Source: QNZT01 sp964651755 (GTDB lineage: Bacteria; Campylobacterota; Campylobacteria; Campylobacterales; QNZT01). Taken from it: 13,500 nt of DNA. Below are positions 4,691-13,449 of the stretch, piece by piece. A program made the translations under genes and the position numbers. Below the pieces are notes generated by a model that did no database searches, was not told where the DNA came from, and saw nothing but the letters and a program-made list of their open reading frames with translations. Position 1 is the first letter of the stretch, and every line of letters starts with the position of its first letter. The DNA lies in assembly GCA_964651755.1 (NCBI GenBank), contig CAZYZD010000060.1:1-13500 (forward strand), read 5' to 3'.

Positions 4691-6494
4691 AGATGATTTT
4701 TTTTGCCAGCTGCTGCGGTAATAGTCCGAGCGACTCCTCTACCAGTTTGGTATTGCCATGTGCGATAAATGCATCTTCATACTCAAAAGTGACAACAGTT
4801 ACCTCTTCATGAAGATTGTTCTCTGCCAGAAATTCGCAGATTGCGCTGCCGACACCGCCCATTTTTGCACTATCGCTAAATACATACCATCGGCTGTACC
4901 GTTCTGCAAGCTCTGTCAAAAGTTTTTCATCAAGTGGTTTGACAAAAACAAGATCGAGCAGGGCGACCTCTTTGTCCAGCAGTTTCATCGTTTCAAATGC
5001 ACGACCCACTCCTGCACCGTAACCGATGAGGAGAATCTCAGAGTCTGCTTCTTTCAAAAGGTCTGCTTTGCCCAGTTTCATAGGTTTGCTTTTGTACGGT
5101 ACAGGGGTGAATGCACCTCGCGGATATCTGAAAGCACAGGGAGTTTGCATCTGGTGGGCAAATGCTACGGCATGGTGCATACTTGTTTCATCTCTCGGTG
5201 CGAAGAGTGTAAGGTTTGGTATAGCACGAAGATAGGAGATGTCAAACGCTCCCTGGTGGGTTTCACCATCCTCCCCGACAATCCCTGCACGGTCGATGGC
5301 AAAGACAACCGGCAGTGCCATGATACAGGCATCATGAATCACCTGATCGTAGGCACGCTGTAAAAAGGTAGAGTAGATGGCGATGAAGGGTTTAAATCCC
5401 TCTTTTGCCATGGCACACATGGAAGTTACCGCATGTTGTTCGGCTATGGCTACATCCCAAAATCTTTCAGGAAAAGTTTCCATCAGATCTTTGATACCCG
5501 TACCACTTGGCATCGCAGCGGTGACACCTACGACTTTTGTATCTTTTTTTGCCAGATCCATCAGCGCTTCTGCAAACATTTTAGTGGCATTTTTTGCACT
5601 GTTCTTATTGATTGGTTCACCGCTGTCTATGTCAAATTTGCTGACACCATGCCAGTGTTCATAGTACCCCTCGGCGATCTCATATCCTTTGCCTTTGGTA
5701 GTTTGCGCATGGATGATAACAGGACGTTTCATCTGTTTTGCCAATGTATAGGCTTCGATGAGTGCTTCAAGATCATGACCGTTGACTGGTCCGATATATT
5801 CCAGTCCAAGTTCTTCAAAAAGGAGTCCCGGAGTGATGAGTTTCATACTCTCGTCAAATCGTTTGGCGATATAAGTGGCACCTTCAGGAAGATGTTCGAG
5901 AATCTGTTTGGTTTGTTGTTTGAGTTTCTGATAAAAGTTTCCTGCCATTACCTGGGAGAGATAGTTGCTGATAGCGCCGATCGGTTTTGCGATACTCATC
6001 TCGTTGTCGTTTAACACAATCACTGTCGGCAGTTTAATGTGTCCCAGCTCATTCATCGCTTCGTAGACCATACCTGCTGTCATAGAGCCGTCGCCGATCA
6101 AAGCGACAGGTATGCGCTCTTCCTGTTTCAGCTGGATCGCTTTTGCCGCGCCGACAGCCAGAGAGATAGATGTAGAACTGTGTCCGGCAATAAAATAATC
6201 ATAGGGCGATTCAGAGGGTTTGGTATAACCGCTGATACCGCCGAACTGACGTAATGTATCAAATTTTTCCCAGCGATCTGTCAGCAGTTTATGGGCATAT
6301 GCCTGGTGTGAAACATCGAAGATAAAAGGGTCTTTGCTGACATCAAAAACATAGTGCATTGCGACAATCAGTTCTACTGAACCGAGTGTGCTGCTGAGGT
6401 GTCCACCGTTTCGGCTGACTGTTTGAAGGATTTTCTCTCTTATTTTTGCGCATAATTCATTTAATTCGTCTATTGTGTAATTTTTGATATCCAT
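4689..6494 (-). CDS. dxs: 1-deoxy-D-xylulose-5-phosphate synthase
   Basis: DXS joins pyruvate and glyceraldehyde-3-phosphate, with loss of CO2, to make DXP. It is the entry enzyme of the MEP isoprenoid pathway and depends on thiamine diphosphate and magnesium. The 601 residues are slightly shorter than the E. coli enzyme because the N-terminal extension is trimmed. Motifs in order: GGHLSSTLG (30-38), AGHSSTS (103-109), the ThDP/Mg motif GDGSMTAGM (134-142) with NDNEMSI (162-168), TKGKGYE (266-272), AEQHAVT (351-357) with the ThDP-activating Glu352, and DRAGIVGEDGETHQG (401-415). The C-terminal transketolase domain follows. The ATG directly abuts the fliH stop with no gap, so the two are co-translated. 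The position after fliH is the same as in Campylobacter and Helicobacter. Confidence 0.97.
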   Translation of the reverse strand: MDIKNYTIDELNELCAKIREKILQTVSRNGGHLSSTLGSVELIVAMHYVFDVSKDPFIFDVSHQAYAHKLLTDRWEKFDTLRQFGGISGYTKPSESPYDYFIAGHSSTSISLAVGAAKAIQLKQEERIPVALIGDGSMTAGMVYEAMNELGHIKLPTVIVLNDNEMSIAKPIGAISNYLSQVMAGNFYQKLKQQTKQILEHLPEGATYIAKRFDESMKLITPGLLFEELGLEYIGPVNGHDLEALIEAYTLAKQMKRPVIIHAQTTKGKGYEIAEGYYEHWHGVSKFDIDSGEPINKNSAKNATKMFAEALMDLAKKDTKVVGVTAAMPSGTGIKDLMETFPERFWDVAIAEQHAVTSMCAMAKEGFKPFIAIYSTFLQRAYDQVIHDACIMALPVVFAIDRAGIVGEDGETHQGAFDISYLRAIPNLTLFAPRDETSMHHAVAFAHQMQTPCAFRYPRGAFTPVPYKSKPMKLGKADLLKEADSEILLIGYGAGVGRAFETMKLLDKEVALLDLVFVKPLDEKLLTELAERYSRWYVFSDSAKMGGVGSAICEFLAENNLHEEVTVVTFEYEDAFIAHGNTKLVEESLGLLPQQLAKKII

Positions 6495-7280
6495 TTAACT
6501 CTCTTTTTGCAGAAACTGTAGGGCTTGTCTGTAGCGTGTCAAAATTGTACCGTCTATATTTTCATCCCCGCCCATCAGTACAACTCCGCCTTTTTGTATC
6601 GCTTCATCTGCTTCAATTTTAATGAGAGTTTCTTTAAATTGACTTGATATATAGGTGAAGTCCTCCGGATTTACTTTAAGTGTGACTTCACTACTCTCCT
6701 GAACATTTTTAAGCAGGAATCTGGCTATTTCGACAGCAATTTGTGCAGAGTGTTTTTCCACTTCTTTGAGGATCACTTTTTTGGCAAGCATAAATGCACT
6801 TTCAAGCAACTCTTCTTCCAATTTTTGCAGTGTTTGGTCGAAAACATGGCTTTTTTCATCTAGCTGGGTAATAGAACGGATATATTGTGATTTGAGATTT
6901 TCTATCTCTTCATGCATTTCTGACTGAATGGTTTCGAGTGCCTCTTTTTTTCCCTCTTCAAAAGCTTCTTCTCTGGCTTTTTCAAGTTCCTGATTGTGTT
7001 CTTGTTCTATTTTTTCAAGATCCATTTGCAGGCGTACGACATCGGAAGTGAGTTGATCTATCTTTTCAAGCAGTGTTTCACGTTCTTTTGCATCGAGTAC
7101 ACTATGGGGTGGTATTGTTTCTTTTTCTTCTCCGGTTTCTTCTTCTGCAGGATGGTTCTGCGGTAAAAAAGGGTTCTCTTCATAGCCGATAATATCATCT
7201 GTGTCAATATCTAGTTTTGCAAAACTGAATTTTTGGATGCTTTTGTTCTGTTTTTCGTCCGGATTGATGATATTTGCCAT
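6495..7280 (-). CDS. fliH: Flagellar assembly protein FliH
   Basis: FliH is the regulator and stator-like partner of the flagellar export ATPase FliI and links it to the export gate and C-ring. The 261 residues show a variable acidic N-terminus (1-60), a long coiled coil (about 62-170) containing AREEAFEEGKKEA (102-114), and the conserved C-terminal FliI-binding domain with LKVNPEDF (201-208) and GGVVLMGGDENIDGT (231-245). The last block is typical of FliH and the type III secretion homologue SctL. The C-terminal half shows the E-subunit-like character of V/F-type ATPase stators. It starts two bases after the fliG stop and ends flush against dxs. The N-terminal part is divergent, as usual, so the call rests on the C-terminal domain plus gene order. 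Confidence 0.93.
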   Translation of the reverse strand: MANIINPDEKQNKSIQKFSFAKLDIDTDDIIGYEENPFLPQNHPAEEETGEEKETIPPHSVLDAKERETLLEKIDQLTSDVVRLQMDLEKIEQEHNQELEKAREEAFEEGKKEALETIQSEMHEEIENLKSQYIRSITQLDEKSHVFDQTLQKLEEELLESAFMLAKKVILKEVEKHSAQIAVEIARFLLKNVQESSEVTLKVNPEDFTYISSQFKETLIKIEADEAIQKGGVVLMGGDENIDGTILTRYRQALQFLQKES

Positions 7281-7282
7281 CT

Positions 7283-8314
7283 TTATTCGATCACTTCATC
7301 TGCTTCGCCAAGTTGTACGAGACCTTTATCTGCAAGTTTTTGTACCTCTTCGACAATTTTTCTCTGTGCCTCTTCAATATCTTTAACTTTAGTAGGACCC
7401 ATAAACTGCATCTCTTCGACAAATGCCTCTGCTGCTCTGGTAGACATATTTTCCAGAAACTTTTCTTTGAGTTCTTCACTGGCCCCTTTGAGTGCAACCA
7501 TAAGTTGATTTTTATCAAGTGCTTTAAGAAGTTCACGAATTGCTGTTTTATCGAGTTTGTTAATATCTTCAAAGGTAAACATGAGATCTTTGATGGTAGT
7601 AGCAAGGGTTGGGTCACTCTTCTCGATAAGCTCAATAGTGGATTTGGTTGCTTTTTGTCCCAGTTTATTGAGTAGTTCTGCAACTGCTCTCGGTCCGCCG
7701 ACTTCCACTTTGTAGGATGTGAGAGATTCGAGTTTACTTTCCAGTACGGCAGAGACCCTTTTGATGATTGCAGGTGAAATATCACCAAGATTTGCCATAC
7801 GGATAGTCACATCTGCACGCAGGTTGTCGTCAAAATAAGAAAGTGTTTCCGCAGCTGCAACAGGACTCATATGTGCCAGGATGAGTGCGATAGTCTGGGG
7901 GTGTTCCGAGACGATAAAATCTGCAAGCTGATCGGGCTTGACTTTTGCCAGAAAATTAAAACTTTTTGCTTCTCCAAGTTCTTTCGCAAGACGGCTCAGA
8001 ATTTTTTGGGCTGTTTCCGGTCCGAAGGTTTTAAATAAAATCTCTTTTGCATACTCCAGACCACCGTTGACGATAAAGTTGTTGGATTGCATGAGGGCAA
8101 AAAATTCTTCCAGTACCGCAGTGGCAATCGGTTTGTCGACATTTTTAAGTCTGGCGATCTCTGCTGAGAGTGAAGTAATCATGTCAATTTCAAGATTAGC
8201 AAAAATTCTTGCAGTAGTATCTTCTCCCAACTGGGTAAGGAAGATGGCTATTTTTTGCCGCATTGTGAGTGAATCAAATATTTCCTGTTGCTCTTTCGTC
8301 AGTTGTGTTTTCAT
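7283..8314 (-). CDS. fliG: Flagellar motor switch protein FliG
   Basis: FliG forms the upper rim of the flagellar C-ring, sits on FliF, and transmits stator torque and CheY-dependent switching. At 343 residues the length is typical. The N-terminal FliF-binding domain covers about 1-100. The middle domain has the EHPQ motif (137-140) in SEHPQTIALILAHM. A Gly-Gly hinge is at 206-207 (GGPR). The C-terminal domain carries LMFTFEDINKLD (244-255), AIRELLKALD (258-267) and FLENMSTRAAE (286-296), the charged helix region that faces the MotA stator. It is nine bases downstream of fliF and two bases upstream of fliH, so expression is coupled to its ring partner. Confidence 0.98.
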   Translation of the reverse strand: MKTQLTKEQQEIFDSLTMRQKIAIFLTQLGEDTTARIFANLEIDMITSLSAEIARLKNVDKPIATAVLEEFFALMQSNNFIVNGGLEYAKEILFKTFGPETAQKILSRLAKELGEAKSFNFLAKVKPDQLADFIVSEHPQTIALILAHMSPVAAAETLSYFDDNLRADVTIRMANLGDISPAIIKRVSAVLESKLESLTSYKVEVGGPRAVAELLNKLGQKATKSTIELIEKSDPTLATTIKDLMFTFEDINKLDKTAIRELLKALDKNQLMVALKGASEELKEKFLENMSTRAAEAFVEEMQFMGPTKVKDIEEAQRKIVEEVQKLADKGLVQLGEADEVIE

Positions 8315-8323
8315 GTTCTATTC

Positions 8324-10021
8324 TTATGGCATTTCATTTTCATCTTCTATAATCGACTTGATCAATTTGGCAGTATCTTCCGGACTTTTATCGATTTCCT
8401 GTCTGATTTTTTCCAGAATGACTTCATGTTTGATATCTTCTTTGTCCAGTCCTTTTCCGATTCCCAACTCCTCTTCAGCACGTTTTTTGGCTTCATTGTA
8501 CTCTTTGAGAAGTTCATCTTCTCCTTCTTCCTCTTCCAGTTCACTTTCTGCTGCTGCTAATTCCTCTTCTTCTTTGTACTCTTCCAGCATACGTTCCCCA
8601 AATGGTGTAATTACTTTTTTATAGAAAATGTAGAGGAGTGCAAAAGCAAAGAGATATTTTAACAGAGGTAGGAAGGGATTAATATATTGACTTGCAATCA
8701 ATTGCATTTCTCCCGCGATACCTTTTGGTTTTTCTGTAGAAAGAGGGTTGAATTCAAAATTGCTGACAGTGATTTTATCGCCTCTTTTGGGATCATAGCC
8801 GATACTGTTTTTGACAATATTTTCTATTGCTTTGATTTCTGTTTCATCCAGTGGAACATAAATACGTTTCTCTTCAGCTGTTTTTTCATCTATTTTGTTT
8901 TCATATTTTCCATCTACGACGACTGCAGCTGTGATTCTTTTAAGTGTGGCAAATTCTCCTTTGATATTGGTTACTTTTTTGGAGATTTCATAGTTTGTGG
9001 TAGTAGAACTTTTTTCGTATTTTTCACCGGCGGGCTTGTTCTTTTTGGTTCCCTCAACCGGACCGATATTGCTGATGGCACCCGGAACACCGCCTACATC
9101 TGTTGGTACTGCTCCCTCTTTTTTCTCTTCAAGACTCTGTTCACTGCGTACTACGGATTCGGGATCGTAATATTCACTTACTGTATCCTGTTGTTTAAAA
9201 TCAAATTCGGCAGTAACCTTTGCTACAACCTTCTCTTTGCCTCCGAGAATTGGTGCGAGTATTTTTTCGATTTTCTTTTCATAAGCACGTTCAAACTCTT
9301 TTCTGTATTTTACCTGTGCAGCGACAATCTCCGGCGCAAAGCTATCTGTAACAGTATCTCCGAGCGGTTCACCGTTTTGATCGATCAGTTCGACATTTTC
9401 ACTTTGAAGTTGCGGAACGGAAGCAGCGACAAGGTTTTTGATACCTTTTACTTGTTTGCCTAAAAGTTTTTCACCCTCTTTGAGTTTGATCAGGACTGAA
9501 GCCGTGGGTTCACTCTTCTCTTCGACAAAAACACTCTCTTTTGGAAGGGCAATATGTACCTGGGCATCTTCAATGGGTCTGAGACTCATGATGGTTCGCG
9601 CAAGTTCTCCTTCAAGCGCTCTTAAATATTTGATTTTCTGGGCAAAATCTGTCTCTCCAAAATCTGTTTTATCGAAGAGTTCAAAGCCTATTTTACTGCT
9701 TTTGGGAATACCCTGAGCAGCGATAGTAATACGCTCTTTGTAAACATACTCCTGAGGTACTTCGATAGTTCCTTCATCTTTGATACGGTAAGGGACGTTA
9801 TCTTTTTCAAGTTGATCTATGACCAGTGCAGAGTCAGCAGGTGAGATATGGTCAAATAAAACACGATACCCATTGTTGCTTTTTTGTGTGTTGGTATAAA
9901 GTACCAGAAATACCAGAAAACCAATAACCGCAAGTGTTGAAACCCCAATAATAATTTTCTGGCGGTTACTGAGGTTAGTAAAGATACCTGAAATCTGGGT
10001 GATGAGTGTTCTAAAATCCAT
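8324..10021 (-). CDS. fliF: Flagellar MS-ring protein FliF
   Basis: FliF builds the MS ring in the cytoplasmic membrane, the base on which the export gate, rod and C-ring assemble. The 565 residues contain a short cytoplasmic start, a first membrane segment (about 22-43), a large periplasmic part with the YscJ-like ring domains (about 48-230, including LRALEGELARTI at 133-144 and the SVLIKL strand at 175-180) and the FliF C-terminal ring region, a second membrane segment (about 448-468), and a cytoplasmic tail. The tail has a strikingly acidic stretch (about 480-520, many Glu) before the FliG-binding end (about 540-565). The ATG at 10021 follows the hisC stop by 17 bases; the ribosome site is weak. 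Placement between hisC and fliG is the conserved order of the phylum. Confidence 0.97.
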   Translation of the reverse strand: MDFRTLITQISGIFTNLSNRQKIIIGVSTLAVIGFLVFLVLYTNTQKSNNGYRVLFDHISPADSALVIDQLEKDNVPYRIKDEGTIEVPQEYVYKERITIAAQGIPKSSKIGFELFDKTDFGETDFAQKIKYLRALEGELARTIMSLRPIEDAQVHIALPKESVFVEEKSEPTASVLIKLKEGEKLLGKQVKGIKNLVAASVPQLQSENVELIDQNGEPLGDTVTDSFAPEIVAAQVKYRKEFERAYEKKIEKILAPILGGKEKVVAKVTAEFDFKQQDTVSEYYDPESVVRSEQSLEEKKEGAVPTDVGGVPGAISNIGPVEGTKKNKPAGEKYEKSSTTTNYEISKKVTNIKGEFATLKRITAAVVVDGKYENKIDEKTAEEKRIYVPLDETEIKAIENIVKNSIGYDPKRGDKITVSNFEFNPLSTEKPKGIAGEMQLIASQYINPFLPLLKYLFAFALLYIFYKKVITPFGERMLEEYKEEEELAAAESELEEEEGEDELLKEYNEAKKRAEEELGIGKGLDKEDIKHEVILEKIRQEIDKSPEDTAKLIKSIIEDENEMP

Positions 10022-10038
10022 CTATCGTTAAAAGCCTT

Positions 10039-11136
10039 TTAAAGTAATGGTTCTATTTCTGTGAAAAATCTCTCATTTTGTTCCGGTGTACCTATTGTAA
10101 CTCGGATACCGTTGAGACCATAGCTTTTTAAATCTCTTATTATTATACCTTTTTTTAATAATAGTTGTGCAATTTCGCTAGAATTTTTATCCTTTTTGAA
10201 GATTAAAGTAATAAAATTTGTATAACTATCTATAAAATCTATTTTATTTTTCTTCGCAAATGCTTCATACTTTTTCATCTCTTTGAAGTTGTTTTCGATG
10301 CCCATTTGGACAAATGCCTCATCTTTCAGCGCTGCGTTTGCGGCTTTGAGTGAAAGGGAAGTGACATTGAAAGGCGGGCGCATTTTGTATAGTGCCTGCA
10401 TGATCTCTTCCTGTGCGATACCGTAGCCTACACGCATACCGCCGAGTCCGTAGGATTTTGAAAAAGTACCGAGATAGAGGGTGTTTGGAAAAGTTTCAAT
10501 CAACTCTTTTGGATCGATTTTTTTGGCAGGATCTTTTGCCGCGGCAAAATCCTGATACGCACCGTCTACTACAACCATTGTATTGTCGTCGATTTTCTCT
10601 ATAAATTTGAAAACTTCTTCTTTATCCAGGCACTCTCCCAGCGGGTTGTTTGGCAGGCAGAGGAAGATAATACCCACATCTGTATCTTTTTTGTAGAGGT
10701 GGTAAAATTCATCCAGATTATGCTGGTGAGAAGGTGTTTTAATCACTTTTGCGCCGATCTGTTTTGCATAGATATCGTACATCGCAAATGTGGTTCTGGC
10801 AGTGAGGACTTTTTTGTGTTTGTTGGCTTTTGCATTGATGGCAAAGGAGATTACCTGATCACTTCCCGCACCTAAAATAATATTGGAATTATCGACACCA
10901 AACTTTTCAGAGAGGGCGGTTTTAAGTTCTATCATACTGTCATCGGGATACATATGGACGTAAGGTGCATTTTCTCTGATTGCTTCAACTACCTTTTTAC
11001 TGGTACCGAAAGGATTTTCATTGGATGCCAGTTTGACAATCTCTTCAGGCGCTATGCCGTACTCTCTCATGACAAGTTCTATAGGCTTGCCGCCTTCATA
11101 AACCTTGATAGATTCAAGTTGTCTGTTAAAGCGCAT
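10039..11136 (-). CDS. hisC: Histidinol-phosphate aminotransferase
   Basis: HisC is a PLP enzyme (fold type I) that transaminates imidazole-acetol phosphate with glutamate in histidine synthesis; in some bacteria HisC-like enzymes also serve phenylalanine and tyrosine synthesis. From the ATG at 11136 the protein has 365 residues. Motifs are LASNENPFG (36-44), LGAGSDQ (88-94), LPNNPLGE (161-168), VVDGAY (189-194) with the PLP-contact Asp and Tyr, and FSKSYGLGGMRVGYG (225-239) with the Schiff-base Lys227 and phosphate-binding Arg235. I chose 11136 because AGGAG lies seven bases upstream. An in-frame ATG at 11154 would add six residues but lacks a good ribosome site. The gene starts inside the 3' end of pheA (overlap of 11 bases), so the two are translationally coupled. 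Neighbouring pheA hints that it may also make phenylalanine (inference). Confidence 0.95.
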   Translation of the reverse strand: MRFNRQLESIKVYEGGKPIELVMREYGIAPEEIVKLASNENPFGTSKKVVEAIRENAPYVHMYPDDSMIELKTALSEKFGVDNSNIILGAGSDQVISFAINAKANKHKKVLTARTTFAMYDIYAKQIGAKVIKTPSHQHNLDEFYHLYKKDTDVGIIFLCLPNNPLGECLDKEEVFKFIEKIDDNTMVVVDGAYQDFAAAKDPAKKIDPKELIETFPNTLYLGTFSKSYGLGGMRVGYGIAQEEIMQALYKMRPPFNVTSLSLKAANAALKDEAFVQMGIENNFKEMKKYEAFAKKNKIDFIDSYTNFITLIFKKDKNSSEIAQLLLKKGIIIRDLKSYGLNGIRVTIGTPEQNERFFTEIEPLL

Positions 11137-12199
11137 CTTTTTCTCCTGATACATAGCTGCCGAGCCATTTGATTTCGCCGGGTGATTTTTCTATCACCTC
11201 CTGTATGTTCTGGTCATCGATATGTCCTTTAAAGTCGATAAAAAACATCGATTTGAAGTGTTCCTCTTTGAGAGGACGGGACTCGATTTTGGTCAGGTTG
11301 ATACCGTGATCCTGAAAGTTTTTCAAAAAGTTTACCAGGCTTCCCGGACTGTTGTCTGTTTTGGCAATGATAGATGTCTTGTCATTGCTGCTGCGCTGGT
11401 TTTTGAAATCACTCAAAATCAAAAAGCGTGTCTGGTTGGCAAGATTGTCTTCTATCTTTTCAAAATGGATAGGAAGTTTATATAGCTTTGCCGCGATAGC
11501 CGAACAGATTGCCGCAGACTCTTTATCTTCTTTTGCTTTTTGTGCCGCGGCGGAAGTAGAGTAGGTCGGGATAAACTCTACATCCATCAAAAAGTGCTCT
11601 TCAAGAAAGTTTTTGCACTGGTTGTATCCCTGAGGGTGTGAATAAATACGTTTGATATCTTTTAAATCTTCTGCCAGTGTGGCAAAAGAGTGGTGAATAT
11701 CCACATAGAGTTCTGCAACGATTTTGGAGTCATATTTGTTCAGACAGTCGATAGTCGTTCCCACGGCACCTTCAGTGTTGTTTTCAATCGGTACTACGCC
11801 GTATTTTGCTTCTTTGTTCTGGAGGACTTTGAAAACAGCTTCTATGGAGTTTAGCGGTAGATAGTAGCTCAGTGCTCCAAAACGGCTCTCTGCCGCCTGG
11901 TGAGAATAACTTCCCTCCGGTCCGAGATAGGCAATTTTTTCCGGCAGTTCCAGGTTACGGCTGACGGCAAAAATCTCCATATAGATCGCTTCGATAGCTT
12001 CGGGTGTCAGGTCTCCGTCATTTTTGCTGTTGAGGCGTTCGAGTATCTCTCTTTCACGTTCGGGACGGTAGATACTTGAGCCGTCATTTTGTTTGAGTCT
12101 TCCCACCTCTTTGACAAACTGCATACGTTTGTTGAGCAGTTTTAACAGTTCGTCATCGATCTGATCTATTCCTTTTCGTAATTCTTCCAATGTCATCAT
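11126..12199 (-). CDS. pheA: Bifunctional chorismate mutase/prephenate dehydratase (P-protein)
   Basis: PheA converts chorismate to prephenate and then to phenylpyruvate, the committed branch to phenylalanine. The 357 residues carry three domains. The AroQ-type chorismate mutase (about 1-85) has LRKGIDQIDDELLKLLNKR and YRPEREREIL with the usual Arg and Lys residues. The prephenate dehydratase (about 88-265) has YLGPEGSYSHQAA (91-103), VPIENNTEGAVG (137-147) and the catalytic NQTRF (255-259). The C-terminal ACT domain (about 275-350) has SPGSLV (284-289) and ESRP (306-309), the phenylalanine-binding motifs, so feedback inhibition by phenylalanine is expected. The ATG at 12199 overlaps the lysA stop by four bases (ATGA) and has AAGGA five bases upstream; the next codon is also ATG. 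Its 3' end contains the ribosome site and start of hisC. Confidence 0.97.
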   Translation of the reverse strand: MMTLEELRKGIDQIDDELLKLLNKRMQFVKEVGRLKQNDGSSIYRPEREREILERLNSKNDGDLTPEAIEAIYMEIFAVSRNLELPEKIAYLGPEGSYSHQAAESRFGALSYYLPLNSIEAVFKVLQNKEAKYGVVPIENNTEGAVGTTIDCLNKYDSKIVAELYVDIHHSFATLAEDLKDIKRIYSHPQGYNQCKNFLEEHFLMDVEFIPTYSTSAAAQKAKEDKESAAICSAIAAKLYKLPIHFEKIEDNLANQTRFLILSDFKNQRSSNDKTSIIAKTDNSPGSLVNFLKNFQDHGINLTKIESRPLKEEHFKSMFFIDFKGHIDDQNIQEVIEKSPGEIKWLGSYVSGEKDAL

Positions 12200-13413
12200 G
12201 AATCCTTTAGATAATCCTTTTCCAGTGCAATCATATCTTCAAATGTTTCACGTCGTCGGATAAGTCTGTCATTGTCATTTTCGATTGCCACTTCGGCAAC
12301 ACGTCCTCTGGTATTGTAGTTGGAACTCATTGTTGCACAGTATGCTCCGGCACTGTGAATTACCAGAAGGTCGTTATGCCGGGTGAGCGGCAGATTGATG
12401 TTTTTGGCAAAAAAGTCTCCGCTTTCACAAACGGGTCCAACCACATCACAGTCACTGCTCTCTTCCTCTTCCCCTTTGCCGATAATTTCGATTTTGTGGT
12501 AGGCATTGTAAAGGGAAGGGCGTATCAGATCGTTCATGCCGCCGTCAACGATTACAAAACGTTTCTCCCCGTTGGTTTTTTCATAAAGTACACGCGTAAG
12601 AAAATAACCGCTGTTGGCACTTAAAAAACGTCCCGGTTCACACATAATAGTAACATCGAGTCCGGTCAGTGTGGAAAAGATCGCCTGTGCATAGTCGTAA
12701 GGCTCAATCAGCTTTTCATCGTCATACTGAATACCAAGACCGCCTCCTATGTCAAAAAACTTGATGTCGATATCGAGTACTTTCAGGCTGCGTACCAGAT
12801 CTGCTACGATAGCGCTTGCCTCTTTGATTGGTTCAAGCTCTGTCAACTGTGAACCGATGTGAAAGTGGATACCCACAGGATCGAGAAAATCGGAGTTTTT
12901 GGAAAGGATATACATCCTTTTTGCCGTGTCGATATCTACACCGAATTTGTTTTCATGAAGTCCTGTTGAGATGTATGGATGGGTTTTTGGATCGATATTC
13001 GGATTGACACGGATGCTGATTCTCGCTTTTTTGTTCAACTCTGCCGCCTGTATCTCTACCCGGTTGAGTTCTGCTTCACTCTCGACATTGATCATCAGAA
13101 TATCTTTTTCGAGTGCCTCTTTGATCTCTTCGTCTCTTTTTCCCACACCGCTGAAGATGATTTTGTAGTTGGGAACACCGGCATAGAGTGCACGGTTGAC
13201 TTCACCGATGGAGACACAGTCACATCCGGCACCCAGTTTTGAGAAGTGTTTGATGACAGAGAGATTGGAGTTGGCTTTGACAGCGTAGCAGATGAGTGAT
13301 TTTTTGGCACGAAATGCCTCTTTTAGTTTACCGTATTGTTCTGTGAGATAATCAAAATCGTACAGATATAACGGCGTGTCGTATTTGTCTGCAAGTGCTT
13401 GAAAATTGATCAT
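12196..13413 (-). CDS. lysA: Diaminopimelate decarboxylase
   Basis: LysA decarboxylates meso-diaminopimelate to L-lysine, the last step of lysine synthesis. It is a PLP enzyme of alanine-racemase fold type III. The 405 residues fit the family. Motifs are CYAVKANSN (42-50) with the PLP lysine Lys46, RVNPNIDP (135-142), GIHFHIGSQ (181-189), the phosphate-binding FDIGGGLGI (220-228), MCEPGRF (257-263), GGMNDLIRPSLY (291-302) and the active-site CESGDFF (329-335) with Cys329. The C-terminal SAGAYCATMSSNYN (354-367) is also typical. The ATG at 13413 has AAGG six bases upstream. This is the first gene of the leftward run seen in the window. It overlaps pheA by four bases. Confidence 0.98.
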   Translation of the reverse strand: MINFQALADKYDTPLYLYDFDYLTEQYGKLKEAFRAKKSLICYAVKANSNLSVIKHFSKLGAGCDCVSIGEVNRALYAGVPNYKIIFSGVGKRDEEIKEALEKDILMINVESEAELNRVEIQAAELNKKARISIRVNPNIDPKTHPYISTGLHENKFGVDIDTAKRMYILSKNSDFLDPVGIHFHIGSQLTELEPIKEASAIVADLVRSLKVLDIDIKFFDIGGGLGIQYDDEKLIEPYDYAQAIFSTLTGLDVTIMCEPGRFLSANSGYFLTRVLYEKTNGEKRFVIVDGGMNDLIRPSLYNAYHKIEIIGKGEEEESSDCDVVGPVCESGDFFAKNINLPLTRHNDLLVIHSAGAYCATMSSNYNTRGRVAEVAIENDNDRLIRRRETFEDMIALEKDYLKDS

Positions 13414-13419
13414 GAAGTA

Positions 13420-13449
13420 CCTTGTTTTTGGCGTATTTTATCCAAAAAC
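13420..13449 (-). promoter_or_regulatory. Probable lysA promoter with an 8-bp inverted repeat over the -10, plus ribosome binding site
   Basis: Read on the minus strand, GATAAAAT contains a -10-like TAAAAT at 13440-13435 but no good -35. It sits in the 10-base loop of a perfect 8-bp inverted repeat, GTTTTTGG (13424-13431) and CCAAAAAC (13442-13449). The ribosome binding site AAGG (13423-13420) follows at once. If the -10 is used, the message would begin inside the repeat, so the repeat would act in DNA, for example as an operator. If transcription comes from further upstream, it would form a weak RNA hairpin next to the ribosome site. The promoter is tentative. Confidence 0.4.

Noticed and set aside
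10028..10042. Near-palindrome TTAAAAGCCTTTTAA between hisC and fliF as a possible terminator or operator.
   Set aside because: The arms leave almost no loop and are A/T only except the centre. The stop codon of hisC and the fliF leader overlap it. It is weak and probably chance.
11137..11154. An upstream ATG for hisC at 11154 giving six extra residues.
   Set aside because: There is no good ribosome site before it, whereas the ATG at 11136 has AGGAG at ideal spacing.
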